Below the pieces are notes generated by a model. That model was not told where the DNA came from. It made no database searches and worked only from the letters and a program-made list of their open reading frames with translations. Shown here one piece after another: positions 35,311 to 46,605 of a DNA stretch of 64,000 nucleotides. The stretch lies in the NCBI GenBank assembly GCA_029204225.1, contig CM055113.1, positions 19,177,413-19,241,412 of the forward strand, given 5' to 3'. The translations under genes were made by a program, and so were the position numbers. Within the stretch, counting starts at the first letter, position 1, and the number at the start of each line of letters is the position of its first letter. Origin of the DNA: Diphasiastrum complanatum. Taxonomy: Eukaryota > Streptophyta > Lycopodiopsida > Lycopodiales > Lycopodiaceae.

Positions 35311-36370
35311 TGAAAAAATTTCATCTCCATGTAGATCTTCTTGAAGAATATGCTCCTTTGATTAAAAGAGGTGTCAAAGCATCTTGCTTATCAGTTTGTT
35401 TGTGCTATAGGGCTGACAGAAAACAAATCTAGACCTCTGGATAGACGGGACATTATATCCTAAAGATCCATATTCCATGCAGCATCCCAAATTTTCTTCT
35501 GCTACTCAATTCTTATATTTTGTCTGTCATGGAAAGAATGGTTTGCTAGACTAATTTAAAAGATTAGAAGAATATGGTAACACATTTTCAATGGAAAAAA
35601 TCCATTGTTTAGAGGATGTAATTAGACATATATCTTCAGATTGTGATCAAAAAGACAATACTTTGCAAATAAAATTGCTAGAGAATGAGGTTTCCCAAAA
35701 AGAAAATGAAAATCTATAGAATAATAGTGAATTATTTATAAAACATCATAGTGAGTACAAGAAAAGACATTGATCAAATGAAAATTGAATTGAATAATGG
35801 TCGTTCTGCATACTCACAACTATTGAAAGATGTTGACTTGATAGGTAAAAAGGTAAAAACAAAAAAATGAAAGCGAGTGATCAACACAAATATTCATAAT
35901 TTTTCATCAACAAGAGGCTGTCGGAAAAGGAGAATTTATGCATTCAAGTAAGTTTTTGACTTTTGGCCTTTGCGATCTTGTTTTTACTTCAAGAGTTCAA
36001 ATCTTATATTTTTTTGCATGACTATAAATTGTAACATTAATCATCTATTATTATTTTTTTCTTTTTTTACAGATCTGCATTGGTTGGGAATCAAAATGTG
36101 AAAGACAATGCTACTATAGACAAGTCTTTGGGCTTTGTGTTGACAACAAAATCAACTGAGTCATTGATGACCGATAATCGAAATAGTCATGTTAAGATTA
36201 AAATTGTTGATGCATTAATGATTGAAGTACAAAAAATACTTGACAATACTATAATTCTAAGAGCATGTGATTTTGCTAGAATAAGCAGAGATGCTTATGG
36301 CACCATATTTAAGATTATCAAACAAGCTTTGATGCTGGCTAGCATTAAGAAATTTTCTAATCCATGACCA
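35311..36370 (+). pseudogene. Unidentified gene fragment with a likely intron
   Basis: A pyrimidine tract and CAG end at 35310. Codons from about 35313 read KKFHLHVDLLEEYAPLIKRG and KASCLSVCL before a stop at 35430. A neighbouring frame continues LWIDGTLYPKDPYSMQHPKF then a Lys/Glu-rich helical part (DNTLQIKLLENEVSQKENEN). An intron of 125 bases fits 35948-36072 (GTAAGT ... TTTTTTACAG). The next exon is open to 36367, with SLGFVLTTKSTESLMTDNRN and LRACDFARISRDAYGTIFKI. I recognise no family. Codon use and splice signals look like a former host or transposon gene, now broken by stops. Confidence 0.45.
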
Positions 36371-37769
36371 TTTCAAATAAAATGGGAGCGTGATTCATTG
36401 AATAGAGGAATTCAAGGTATTGGCTACCTTGGTTGTGAGTTGCACATGAGCCATAGGCCCTGGCAACTTAATTTCCCTGGGGATCGATTTCAGTGCGTAA
36501 CGTTTTTGATCGAGATATTGGAGGACTTGGTCATCATTCATCATGTCATCATTTACCAAAAAAATATCGTCTTCCGAAATGTGGGCTGTAGAAATACTAG
36601 GTTCTCCTGGGCACCAAGCTATAGGAATTGGGTCTATCATCATTAATGGAATGATGGGTGTCTCTATGTCCGTCCAAGACGGGAGAATATATGCGTCTTC
36701 TGACTATGTACCAACATAGATTCATCATTATTCTTGTGGATATCATCTTTCTCTTATTACCGCATATTCATTTGATAAGCAAAGTTTCATTTGTTACAAA
36801 CCTTTCAATTTATCATTTTGTGTGCTTTTTAAGTAACTTACATATAACCAAAAATATCTTCAAAACTATCAGTGAATAGTCTTTAGCAATACCTCCGACA
36901 TCTCTCTCTCTAGGAAAAGGAAGAGGAAGGAATGCATGAACAATGGTGGTTGCAAAGGTCAAGATACATCATTGGCACTATAGAGGTTACTAAAATGAGA
37001 GAAAAAGGCTCACATTCCCAAGCGGAGGTTGCCAGTCCTAGTATCACTACCTTCCTTTCGCATTGCCTTCCTTCAATCCCTCTCACTTATTCTAGAGGTA
37101 GTCTGGACTTGGCAATGCGAGCCTTGTGGCAACAGGGAATTGCTCTAAATCATGTGGTGCATAACGGAAATGCTGACGGACCCGAGAGGTCAGTTGGGAT
37201 CATGCAAGTTGATCACAATGTTTTCTAAATAACGGTATAAATTTTGGTTCTATACCTACTATTTATGGGATAAATGATACATGTTTTTCGAAAATGGCAT
37301 GTGATGTTGCCACATGGCAATGTCTGATTGATCAGGTTGAATTGCTCCCAAGTGTGGACCAGTGCCTTTGAGATAGAGGGTTCCTTCAGCCAGTGCTCAA
37401 AAAAACCGAAAGTATAGGAAAGGAGCCGACAAGTTTTCTATGACGGTTTTTTATACAAGCATATATATACCTTTTTATGTGTAAAAGTCTTCAGAGAACT
37501 GAGAAGTTCTATGGAATGCAGGTTTTTTTTTTGAGGATAACTCAAAAGAGGTTTCCGGAGCACTGCCTTCATCCACTTCAACTGCTTTCTGTCTGGGCAT
37601 CAAGGGTTCTTATGGTACTCGCTTTTGGCCCCAAAAATCTCATCATCAACGTTTTGGAGTCACTTATCCTCTCCTGGAGCCTTTCAAGTAGAGCATTCTT
37701 CTAATTTTCAAGAACGAGAAAGATTTTGCTATCAGGGAAACATGCAAACCCAATGTATTTTTTTTGGTA
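36371..37769. other. No gene assigned; three open frames of unknown value
   Basis: Frames at 36395-36643 (minus, acidic, with HISEDDIFLVNDDMMNDDQV), 36658-36879 and 36932-37228 (plus) have no recognisable domain. The segment 37020-37110 contains the word ttgccttcc...ggcaatgcgag, giving partial inverted symmetry. Confidence 0.35.
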
Positions 37770-38052
37770 CTCCTGTCAAAAAGGGTTCCTAAAGAATACG
37801 AAACATCATTGGAAGTCTTAAGGAATGCTAAAAATCAACTCATAACAATGCATTTGTCAAAAAATGGATTCTTAAATAATACGAAACATCAACTCATAAC
37901 AAATGATTTGTTAGAAAAGGATTCCTAAACAAAATGAAACATTATTGAGAGTCTTAAGCAATGATAAAAATCAACTCATAACAACTTATTTGTCTAAAAA
38001 AGGGTTTTTGGACCAAACGAAACATTATTGGAAGTCTTAAACAATGATAACA
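37770..38052. repeat. Tandem array, about 3.5 units of roughly 85 bp
   Basis: Each unit contains aa.gg.ttc(c/t)taaa.aa(t/c)acgaaacat, then attggaagtcttaa and atgataaaaatcaactcata. The second unit lacks its middle portion. No coding content. Confidence 0.85.
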
Positions 38053-38349
38053 CTGAACGTAATTGTAGACAGAATGACTCAATGTACACAATGAAAAACA
38101 ATTATTGTAACAATGATGAACTAGAAAATAGCATGACAGATTATACATTCTTTAAGATCAGCAAAAAGGAGTACATCTTTGTTCGTGTTAGCCTCTACTT
38201 ATAGTCTCCTAACTATTTTAGTTGTTTTACGTCACTCTCTAATACACGTCACCAAAAAGTGTATGACTACTTTGATATCCTTCTTGTAACACTTGCCACA
38301 GTTCGTATTCTAACTAATTAACTAACTGACAATCAAATTGACTCTAACA
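38053..38349 (-). repeat. 3' LTR of reverse copia E5
   Basis: On the minus strand TGTTAGAGTCAATTTG follows a purine-rich GTGGGAGAGAT, the polypurine tract. The far edge is set where the tandem array begins, so it is approximate. No matching 5' copy was found beyond 42.65 kb. Confidence 0.6.
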
Positions 38350-38381
38350 ATCTCTCCCACAATTCATTGTCAGTTATCTAC

Positions 38382-39230
38382 CTAAGTTTTCCTAATTCCC
38401 ATCAAACTTCTGAAAAATTGAAATTTTTCTCTAGTTAAGCTCTTGGTCATGATATCAGCTATCATTTCCTTGATACCACAGTACTTAAGAACAATTTTCT
38501 TAGAATGTACCATGTTTCTAATGTAATGATACTGTAGACTAATGTGTTTGCTTCTTCTATGAAAGCAATTGTTATTACAAAGGTAGATACATCCCTGATA
38601 TATCACAATGTAAGAACAAACTTTCTATTTCAATTTCTAATTCATGGATCAAGTTCTTGATCCACATATGTTCCTTTTATGCATGGCATAAGGCCATGTA
38701 CTCAGCTTCAATAGTAGACAGTGCTACTGATCTCTACTTTGTGCTTGCCCAGTTGATCACTGAATTTGCCATGATAAAGACATACCTAGATGTAGATGTT
38801 CTATCATCTTCATTCCCTCCCCAGTCTGAATCAGCATATTCTGTAATTGTTATTTCTTGTCCTGAGGAGATAATGCCATAGGATGATGTTCCTTGTAAGT
38901 ATTTCAGCACTCTTTTGCCTGCATTCCAAAGTGCAATACCTAGATTATGTAAAAATTGACTTAATTTTCCTACTATTGTACAAATATCTAGCCTAGTACA
39001 TACCGCAGCATACATTAGAGATCGAACCAAACCTCTATAAGCTCTATAAGGCTTTGATATCATTTGCTCTTGTTCTTTTGTGCTCTGTGGACTCATGTTG
39101 TTGTTCACATGTTGCCCTCCTTCCATAGGTGTTGAAACTGCTGCAGACTCGCTCATTCCGAACTTTTTAATCAGATTTTTGACATATGTCTCCTGTGACA
39201 ATTTCATTTAAAAACTTCTTCCATGGTGCA
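38382..39230 (-). pseudogene. Copia E5 RNase H
   Basis: Minus-strand frame 39207-38734: MKLSQETYVKNLIKKFGM, STPMEGG, RGLVRSLMYAAVCTRLD, YADSDWGGNEDDRTSTSRY and VINWASTK, then a stop. Degraded segments continue with RSVALSTIEAEYMAL and finally RRSKHISLQYHYIRN with IADIMTKSL at 38606-38382. The order and spacing are those of copia RNase H, with stops and a frameshift. Confidence 0.87.
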
Positions 39231-39834
39231 TGTTAGCTCAATTCTAAGGAAAAACCACAATTTCCCTAAATCTTTCATCTCAAAATCTTTTTGTAGACAT
39301 GCTTTAATTTCGTTGATTTGCTTATCATAATGATATCATCCACATACAATGCTATGTATATGTAGTGATATTCTACTTTTTTAAAGAAAATGCTCATATC
39401 TAACTAACTTCTCTTAGACTACCCAATCCCTACAAGGAAGGATTCTATTCTTTCATACCAAACCTTAGAAGCCTGCTTCAGTCCATGAAGTGCTCTCTGT
39501 AGCTTACAAACCATATTCACTCCCTTTTCATACCCTTCTGATTGAATCATATAGAATTCCTCAGTCAGCTTTCCATTTAAGAAGGCAGTTCTCACGTCTA
39601 TTTGATGTATATGAAGATCCTTAGTCACTGCCCATGCCATAAGTAGATGTATCGAACCAATTCTAGCTACAAGCGAAAAGGTATCCTTGAAATCAATTCC
39701 TTCCTTCTCTGTGCATACGCCTTTGCAGCTATTCTGGCCTTATAACGCTTTGTATGTCCCTCTGGTTCACGTTTCACCTTGTAGACCCATTTACAACCAA
39801 TCACATTTGCACCAGATGGTGGTTTGACTAGTTC
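39231..39834 (-). pseudogene. Copia E5 reverse transcriptase
   Basis: From 39834: PPSGANVIGCKWVYKVKRE, RYKARIAAKAYAQ and, in the frame 39640-39419, DLHIHQIDVRTAFLNGKLTE with LHGLKQASKVWYER. The YVDD region near 39340-39380 is frame-shifted. The last part (KDFEMKDLGKL) joins RNase H. Several stops, so inactive. Confidence 0.85.
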
Positions 39835-41000
39835 TCATGCTATGTTTATTTTGATTGCTCTCATTTCTTCATCCATAGCTTCAATCCAATTCTCTTTAGA
39901 TGATGAATTTATTGCCTCGTCATAACTTGAAGATTCCTCTGAGATCTGTTCTGTCAAGAACACCATATCATCAAAACATTGTGGTAACTTCTTTGCCCTT
40001 TGTGATCTTTTGACATCAAGGGATGCGCCTACATCTTCTTTCGGTTCTACAATAACAAGTTCCACAGTTTCTTCTTCTATAAAATGATTCTCCACAGCCT
40101 TCTCATCTTCATTCATTTCCGTCACATGTTCTGGTTCCAGATTTCCTGTGTCTACTTCAACTGGTTGAATATCCTTGGCAAGTACTAAGGTTGGCATTCC
40201 CACCATGTCTTCTTTAGCTGCTTCAAGATTTGCCTCCATTCTGCATTCCTCATCAAAAAGTACATCTCTGGATATGATGAACTTTTTAGTGGATAGATTA
40301 TAAAGTTTGTATCCCTTCACTCTAGAAGGATATCCAACAAATATGCACCTCTCTCTTTTAGTAGAATCATTGTGTGCATATGTCAGGCACCCAAAAACTC
40401 ACAAATGATTGACAGAAGGTTTATGACCATACCATATTTCATAAGTTGTAGAGTTTGGCAGCATCCTTGAAGAAATCTGATTGATTATGTATATTGATAT
40501 TACCACTGCTTCTGACCAGAATTCCTTTCCCAGGCCTCTCTCATAAATCATACTTCTTACCATCTCCATTTGTCCTATTTTTCCTTTCTGAGACCTTGTT
40601 CTGTTGAGGGTTGTAAGGTATTGTAAATTCTCTTCTGATCCCTTCCTCAATGCAATATTTGTCAAAAGCCTTACTCTTGTATTCGCCTCTGTTATCCATC
40701 TGCAGTCTCTTAGTCTTCTTCCCTATCTCTGATTCGGCTTGAATCTTGAATTTCTTAAACATTTCCAGAACCTGTCCTTTGGTTTTCATAGGTTCAACAT
40801 GCACCATTTTGCTACAGTCATCAATAAACATTACAAAATATTTGGATCCTCTTAAGGATGTGACCTCCATCGGTCCACACACGTCAGAATGCACTAATTC
40901 TAGCAAAATATTTGGATTCTCTTAAGGATGTGACCTCCATCGGTCCACACGCGTCAGAATGCACTAATTTTAACAACTCATCATCTTTATGAGCTTCACC
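39835..41000 (-). pseudogene. Copia E5 integrase
   Basis: Frame 40906-40541 has LELVHSDVCGPMEV, FIDDCSKMVHV with catalytic Asp, LQMDNRGEYKSK with the second Asp, and YNPQQNKVSERKNRT with Glu, where G becomes K in the NG motif. A frameshift leads to frame 40665-40399 (GLGKEFWSEAVVISIYIINQ). Then frame 40320-39835 carries VKGYKLYNLSTKKFIISRDV and a long acidic linker. The triad is kept, but the frame is broken at least twice. Confidence 0.87.
40836..40975 (-). repeat. Tandem duplication of about 70 bp in E5 integrase
   Basis: aaaatatttggat(c/t)ctctt and the following gtgacctccatcggtccaca to cactaatt recur once, 69-70 bases later. The duplication falls just upstream of the integrase core and disrupts the frame. 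Confidence 0.92.
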
Positions 41001-41230
41001 TCTTATGTAAGCTTGTTTATGCATTTTACCATAAATGCATGTCTCACATCTCTCAACTTTCCTCCCATATCATAAGAAAAATCTCTAAGCATCTCCTTCC
41101 TTGATAGTCTCTGTAGACAACTATCACTCGTATGTCCTAGCCTTCTATGCCACATAAAATTCACTTTATTTTTCTCAGTAGCAATACAAGCAATTGGTCT
41201 TTCGTCAGTCCATGCAGTCAGTCTGTACAA
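41001..41230 (-). pseudogene. Copia E5 GAG-pre-integrase
   Basis: Frame 41230-41003 carries FMWHRRLGHTSDSCLQRLSR, the conserved histidine-bearing pre-integrase motif, then degraded finger sequence. Confidence 0.8.
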
Positions 41231-41352
41231 CCCATGCGATCTACTTCCTATGAGAAAAAAATTTTCTCCTTGTTGAATAGTACAGGGTTTTTCAAAGAAA
41301 CAAACTTCTAGAACAAGTCTAGTTACACAGGCTACTGAGAATAAATTTTTAG

Positions 41353-41640
41353 CTAGGTTTGCACATGTAACACATCTCTGAGAATTGCAGTTCTACCATT
41401 GCCTAACCACAGATAGATTGAACCAATGCCAACTGCATCTATTGCAATCTTCTCTCCCACCACAACTTTATCTTTTAGTAGTTCATAGGTAAAGAACGAT
41501 GATCGCCGATAAGTCATGTGTGTAGTAACGGCTGAATCCAGATACCAACCTTCATCATTTAGGCAGCTGCCTTCTCTTTCATTGATTGATACAGGCACTA
41601 CTTCATATAGACTATCACTTGAATAGCCAGTATCATGAGA
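41353..41640 (-). pseudogene. Copia E5 protease
   Basis: Frame 41598-41353 reads GWYLDSAVTTHMTYRR: the catalytic Asp is present but DSG has become DSA. IAIDAVGIGSIYLWLGNG and ILRDVLHV follow, as in other copia proteases. A stop separates it from gag. Confidence 0.82.
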
Positions 41641-41643
41641 TGA

Positions 41644-42642
41644 TTATGTATCCATTGATATGATCTCATGTTGGGCTGCCATTTGCCTTGTGAAGACAAT
41701 GAGTGCAATGACGTCTTCTGAGTGCTCTACTTCTACCACATTCGCCTGTTCTTTTTCCTTCCTTTTTAGGTCATCAAGCTTTCTTGGGAACGTTCTAACA
41801 TTATGGCCTGGTTCATCACAGTAGAAGCACTTAATAGTACCTCTTCTGCTCCCATCTTTTCCAAAGTGCTTTTTTTTCATGTCTTTCCAATTCTGTGAAG
41901 ACGGCTCTTTATCATATGGATTCTCCTTTCTTTCCTCCCTGTTGTTTGTCGTTTTGACTTTGTGAAAGAAAGCCATCTCATCTCGTGACTGTGTAGCCTT
42001 CCGACGACACTCCTCCTGCAATAGGCAGTTTGAAACATAATCCAGATCCAGTTCATCTTGTTGTCTTTCCATTGTCATAATCAATGGATCATATGATGCA
42101 AGTAGGTTGTTAAGAAGAGTGTATACTAATTGCATCTTTTCAACCGGAGCCTCTGCAACCTGCAATTGTCGTGCTATGCTCCTAACTTTTTCTATATGCT
42201 CTCCCATACTATCTGTTTCCTGCATTTTTAAGTTTCCAAGTTGCCTTTGTGGCAGTAAAATGTTAGATACTCCTTTCACCTCATGAATCGATCTGAGTCG
42301 TTCCCATACGCCTTTTGCAGTATAGATTCTCTGGACTTGGAAAATAGCCAAGTCTCCCAATGATAGGCAAATCATTAGATAGGCCTTTTCATCTCGCATC
42401 TTCATCTCTGCCACCGCCAGACGGTTCTGAGGAAGCTCTGCCTTGTCGCGCTCCAACGCGTCTTCTCCTTGAATAGTGCTCCACAATTCTCGTCCTTTGA
42501 GAATAAGGCGCATTTTCCAGCTCCACATTGAGTAGTTGGATCCTTCCAACTTTTCCACTACCTTTGCATCTTGCAAACATGTTAGATCTGTCATAGCTCC
42601 GACCCTCACACCTCTCACAATGATGATTAAGTGCTCGTGCAC
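41644..42642 (-). CDS. Copia E5 gag, full-length open frame
   Basis: 332 codons without a break; a Met about 15 residues in (MTDLTCLQDAKVVEKLEG) may be the true start. The gag core is clear: LEGSNYSMWSWKMRLILKGR, MRDEKAYLMICLSLGD, GVWERLRSIHEVKGVSN, LLNNLLASYDPLIMTM. The C-terminal zinc knuckle reads CFYCDEPGHNVRTF, so the last Cys of CX2CX4HX4C is Phe. The protein would form the element's particle. The frame ends shortly before the protease, with a stop between them. Confidence 0.88.
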   Translation of the reverse strand: MHEHLIIIVRGVRVGAMTDLTCLQDAKVVEKLEGSNYSMWSWKMRLILKGRELWSTIQGEDALERDKAELPQNRLAVAEMKMRDEKAYLMICLSLGDLAIFQVQRIYTAKGVWERLRSIHEVKGVSNILLPQRQLGNLKMQETDSMGEHIEKVRSIARQLQVAEAPVEKMQLVYTLLNNLLASYDPLIMTMERQQDELDLDYVSNCLLQEECRRKATQSRDEMAFFHKVKTTNNREERKENPYDKEPSSQNWKDMKKKHFGKDGSRRGTIKCFYCDEPGHNVRTFPRKLDDLKRKEKEQANVVEVEHSEDVIALIVFTRQMAAQHEIISMDT

Positions 42643-42662
42643 CGTACTCAGACCAATTGAAT
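42636..42662 (-). promoter_or_regulatory. Possible degenerate primer-binding site of E5
   Basis: On the minus strand AATTGGTCTGAGTACGG lies just upstream of gag, resembling TGGTATCAGAGCC with several mismatches. Weak. Confidence 0.3.
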
Positions 42663-43878
42663 TGCTATTGTCTTGTCAATTCATTGCATGCATCAAAGTC
42701 CTATATCTATTTCTTCTGCACAAAATAGATACCATCCGTGCTTGAGTTTTTCAGCATCTCCAGTAGTTTAGTGCTCTTCCGTAGTAAGTGTTGAATACGA
42801 ACAAAATTCTTTTGTCAATAGCGTTTGCCTGTTTTCTGAACTCGGAGATTAAACAACTTTAATATTTTCAAGGGCGTCTTGACTCTTCGAAGGAACTACG
42901 TGTAATAATGTTCTATACAAGATGAGCACTTGTCTTTGCATCCCTGGCAGCTACTCTACCATCTTAAGTTATTATTATAGGCAACATTCTAGATTGTAGG
43001 GTTTGTTTGTGTATGTGAGGGTATACCATTGAATATAGTAGGAGTGCAATTTGTGATCACCTTCTTGGTTATGGAAATCTCAAAATCTACTTTTGCCTAT
43101 CAAGTGTTACTGGAAAGACCTTGGCTGAGAGTCGTGCAAGTGGGTCTTGATCTGATGGTGCTAAACAGTCTTTGCTTATCTATTCTAGAATCCAAAACAT
43201 AAAACAAACTCTATCAGCTCTACATTTATTAATTTTGGGATCTTCAATGACTCCCTCAGAACACTTTCTGAGGGCATGACACCCTCTTAGGGTGGGCGCC
43301 CTTCCTCGGGCTGAACTCTGCCCAGGGGCATCCCTTCTTCTTCGTCAAATCTGTTTTCTCATTTTTTTTTCTTGTCATATTTTTTTTCTACATGCACCTT
43401 CCAAGCGAAAGTTCCATGTAAAAAGAGAGAAATTTTATACGTCACCTTCCAAGTGCTGAAAGGTGCATGGAAAAAAATTTACCATTAAAAATTTTGTCCC
43501 ACATATTCTGTTCTGTGAGGCTCTGCCATTTATTTCACAAAAATGTCAAATTTAGAGAATGGCAATTCTCACACGTGGCTTGCATCCATTGGTGCATTCC
43601 TCAAAATCACAATTAGTTAATGAAGGGTGCCCAATGGAAATATTTATATATGCAGCACTCTTTATTTTACTCTCATCATGGTTGTTCTACTCAAGGAATT
43701 GGATAGCCCATCCAATCAAGGAAGATACTGAGAAAGAAGACTATCAAATGTCTTGTTGCTTGGATCCTATCAATCCATTCATAACTAATGCAACTTAAGG
43801 CAACCCTGTGTTTCAACAACCTCTTCTTCAATGATCTTATTAAATCTATGGGATTAATTTGTAGATCAGGTTTTTCTA
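42663..43878. other. No gene; small inverted repeats
   Basis: CACCCTCTTAGGGTG at 43280-43294 is a small foldback within a GC-rich patch. At 43381-43479, arms around TTTTTTTC..CATGCACCTT and AAGGTGCATGGAAAAAAA enclose about 60 bases, with caccttccaag.g also repeated directly. The rest holds no supported feature. Confidence 0.5.
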
Positions 43879-45082
43879 TGAAGAAACCAAGAGTTTCTAT
43901 CTTTCAAAGTCTTAGTATTTTTCCTTAGTTTTTCCTTTGTTGTCTTTTTGCAACTATGCATTTTGAAATAGGTTTCACATAGTCTGCATTTTTGTGTCAT
44001 GAAGAAAATTCAGCATTAGGCCTAGAACACTTAGAAAATAATTCTGGCAGCTTTTCTCGACATTGTCGCATTTTTTGTATTTTTGCAAAAAAGGAGATTG
44101 TTTTTAAAATGCCTTATAAAATTTTTCTAGCCTACCTTTGCCTTTTTCCGCCCTTCGGGAAAAAGGAGACATTGTCCTTAAAATGCCTTAGAAAAATTCT
44201 CAGGCCTACCTTCTCAATTTTCACATTTTTTGTCTTTTTCTCCTTTTTCGGGACAAAGCGAAGGTGCTCTAAAAAAAAGACAACATTGTCTTTAAAATCT
44301 TAAAAGAGTCCTTAAGCAAAAGGCGAAGGCCTGCAGCGTGAAGGCACTGTCCAACGGGCAGAAGGCAGCTAATGCACGAACAACAAGAGAGGCTCCAACG
44401 ACACGACGTGGCACGAAATTATTCGTGCTCCAAAGGACCAGGAAGATCAAACAAGTACCATCCCATGCAGTACTTCTATCTGATCTGATATGAAGACGTC
44501 AGCAAAAAGAGCGTTAGGATGTGCCTAATCCGCCGCTCTTGTAATTTGAGATTAGTTGTAGATCGTTTAATCTCTCTAATAAAAAAAGTTACTCTGAATA
44601 TATGTACTGCTAAACAATCAGAAAGTCTGAGTCACGGACAGAGAGTGTTTTATAGATTAGCAGTAGCTAGTCGTATTTTCGTGAGAGAGAACATCTTTCT
44701 CGCACCAACGTGCTGATCTGAAAAACATACAGCGCTCAAGAACATTGTAAATTCAGTTTCTGATAATAGAAGTGACCTTTCTCAATGCTTTGTTCTGTGA
44801 TGTGTATGATCTGCAATATTGGAATGCATGCTATCATTAGATAAATTTTTTATGTTGTTATATCTCAATATTATTTGTTGTTTACAAGTTTGAATTTTAC
44901 AACAGATCTGAAATAGCAAATCTGAGGCCTGGAAGAGAATTAGACTGCAAAGGGAAGCAGTAGCTACTCTTGTTAAGTGGGCTCTATCCGGCCTTCATCG
45001 TGAATTGATTTTGCTTCATTTTTTGTTTCGTTTCGAGCTGTTTTGTTTCATTTTGTTTCGAGTTGTTTTCTTCCTCCCATCA
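43879..45082 (+). repeat. 5' LTR of copia E6, about 1.2 kb
   Basis: It starts TGAAGAAACCAAGAG and ends CA before the primer-binding site. It matches 48637-49853 throughout. Between 44088 and 44310 it holds repeated segments of the type aaaaaggaga.(attgtc.ttaaaatgcctta)-gaaaaatt, and the perfect inverted repeat CCTTTTTCC/GGAAAAAGG near 44149-44175. The conserved right half (agattagttgtagatcgttt, then aataaaaaa) may carry the polyadenylation region. Confidence 0.88.
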
Positions 45083-45083
45083 G

Positions 45084-45183
45084 TGGTGTCAGAGCTTGAA
45101 TGATTTCGTTTCGTTTCATTTCGATTCACTTCACGATCCTTTTGCATCAGTGGTATCAGAACCACGATTTTGATTATCAGAGC
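45084..45183 (+). promoter_or_regulatory. Primer-binding site of E6 with extra copies
   Basis: TGGTGTCAGAGC at 45084-45095 follows catcag. A second catcag-TGGTATCAGAAC lies at 45151-45162 and a third partial TTATCAGAGC at 45174-45183, just before the gag ATG at 45186. Each differs from the consensus by one to three bases. Confidence 0.75.
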
Positions 45184-45185
45184 AC

Positions 45186-45896
45186 ATGGCATCCATTAGC
45201 AGCATTCAATCAAAGATCTACACAATTCTTGATTCTTCAAGATCAAACTTCCTAGCATGGAAGGTGAATACTTCTCTCATATTGAAAGGAGAAGGTCTAT
45301 GGCCCTGGGTTGATGGCACAGAAGAGATGCCCACAACCACCGGCAAAGAGCTACGGGAATGGAAAGAGAAGAACGACAAGGCAGTAGCCATGTTGTCTTT
45401 CTCCATCGAAGACAACTTAACACTTGATTTAGCCCCACTCTCTAAAGCAAGAGAAATGTGGGATGCTTTGTTGACCAGATTTCAAACGAAATCACGAAAC
45501 CAAATTATGCTTCTTGAAGATCAGCTGACCAATCTCAGATGGGACGGTAAAGACCTCACTTCCTTCATCAGAAGAATGAAGGACCTGTTCCTCTCGCTAC
45601 ACAATTCTGGAATGGAGAATGCGGTCTCAGCCGAGAATCAGCTCACATACCTGCTACGAGCTCTACCAAGATCGTTTCAAATGACCCGAACACTACTTGC
45701 TAAAGATCCAACGATGACTCTTGAGAAGGCTGTAATCGAGATCATAGAAGATGTGGAAGCCCGTGAACACCTTGATGACAAGGAAAACTCTGACCAAGCT
45801 CTCTACAGGAACAAAGAGAAGCAGAAGAAGAATTTCAATCCTAAGAAGGAGTCAGAGACCAAAGACAAGATCGAAGACAGTAGTCAAAAGGAGTGA
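45186..45896 (+). CDS. Copia E6 gag core
   Basis: 236 codons open from an ATG three bases after the last site. It reads SNFLAWKVNTSLILKGEGLW, NDKAVAMLSFSIEDNL, REMWDALLTRFQTKSRNQIM and LTSFIRRMKDLFLSL, a copia gag. The stop at 45894 separates it from the zinc-knuckle part. Bases after it stay in the +2 frame, so a one-base frameshift is likely. Confidence 0.88.
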   Translation: MASISSIQSKIYTILDSSRSNFLAWKVNTSLILKGEGLWPWVDGTEEMPTTTGKELREWKEKNDKAVAMLSFSIEDNLTLDLAPLSKAREMWDALLTRFQTKSRNQIMLLEDQLTNLRWDGKDLTSFIRRMKDLFLSLHNSGMENAVSAENQLTYLLRALPRSFQMTRTLLAKDPTMTLEKAVIEIIEDVEAREHLDDKENSDQALYRNKEKQKKNFNPKKESETKDKIEDSSQKE

Positions 45897-46243
45897 AAGA
45901 AATCAAGTGGAAGAGCAAAAATAAACCAAGACAGCAGAACGGTGAGAAGAAGACCTGTACCAGATGCACACGAGAAGGCCACACTATTGATAAGTGCTGG
46001 CTCAACCCAAAGATAGAGTGCATCCACTGTCACAAGAAGGACGTAGCCATTGACTGCAACCAAAACTCCAGAAACAAGAAATCTCAGAGCAGACAGGAGA
46101 GCGACAATAGCTCATTCTATGTGGAGGAACCAAAGATGGCCGAAGACAGAACCAACAATGACAAGAACCCAGCAGCTTACTTGTGTGTTGATGTATGTGT
46201 GCTGATGTATGTGCAACATCAACTTCGGATACACAAGAGATAA
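45893..46243 (+). pseudogene. Copia E6 gag C-terminus with zinc knuckles
   Basis: The frame is Lys/Arg/Gln-rich and has CTRCTREGHTIDKC, a complete CX2CX4HX4C knuckle, followed by CIHCHKKDVAIDC, a second knuckle whose His is missing. A repeated tgtgtgctgatgtatgtg at about 46185-46212 causes another frame change into protease. Confidence 0.85.
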
Positions 46244-46605
46244 TTATTGATTCAGGTGCAACGTCACACTTCGTGGCAACAAGACACATGATCACTGATT
46301 ATCAAGAATCAGAGACTTCCAGATACATAATCTTGGGAGATGGTTCCAGACACAAAGTCAGTGGAACCGGAGCAGTATGGTTAGGCACCAAAGAAATAGA
46401 TAGAAGGCTCAACAACACTATGCCCACTCTTCAGAAGGACCTACTATCTGTCGCTAAGATGGTAGATGCAGGACTGAGAGTCACCTTTGAAGGCGATACC
46501 TACGAAGTGGTTGAATCTGCAACCACTCAGGTTGTCACCATAGGAAAGCGATTGGGGAACCTGAATCACCTCAGGATCCGAGTATCTTCAAAGCAAGCTC
46601 ACTAG
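46195..46605 (+). pseudogene. Copia E6 protease
   Basis: The active site IIIDSGATSHFV is intact, followed by IILGDGSRHKVSGTGAVWLG and LQKDLLSVAKMVDAGLRVTF. The open frame ends at 46603. Protease would cleave the polyprotein inside particles. The stop cuts it from integrase. Confidence 0.88.

Noticed and set aside
37770-38052. CRISPR-like spaced repeats
   Set aside because: Plant nuclear DNA, repeats are imperfect and contiguous, and no cas genes are present.
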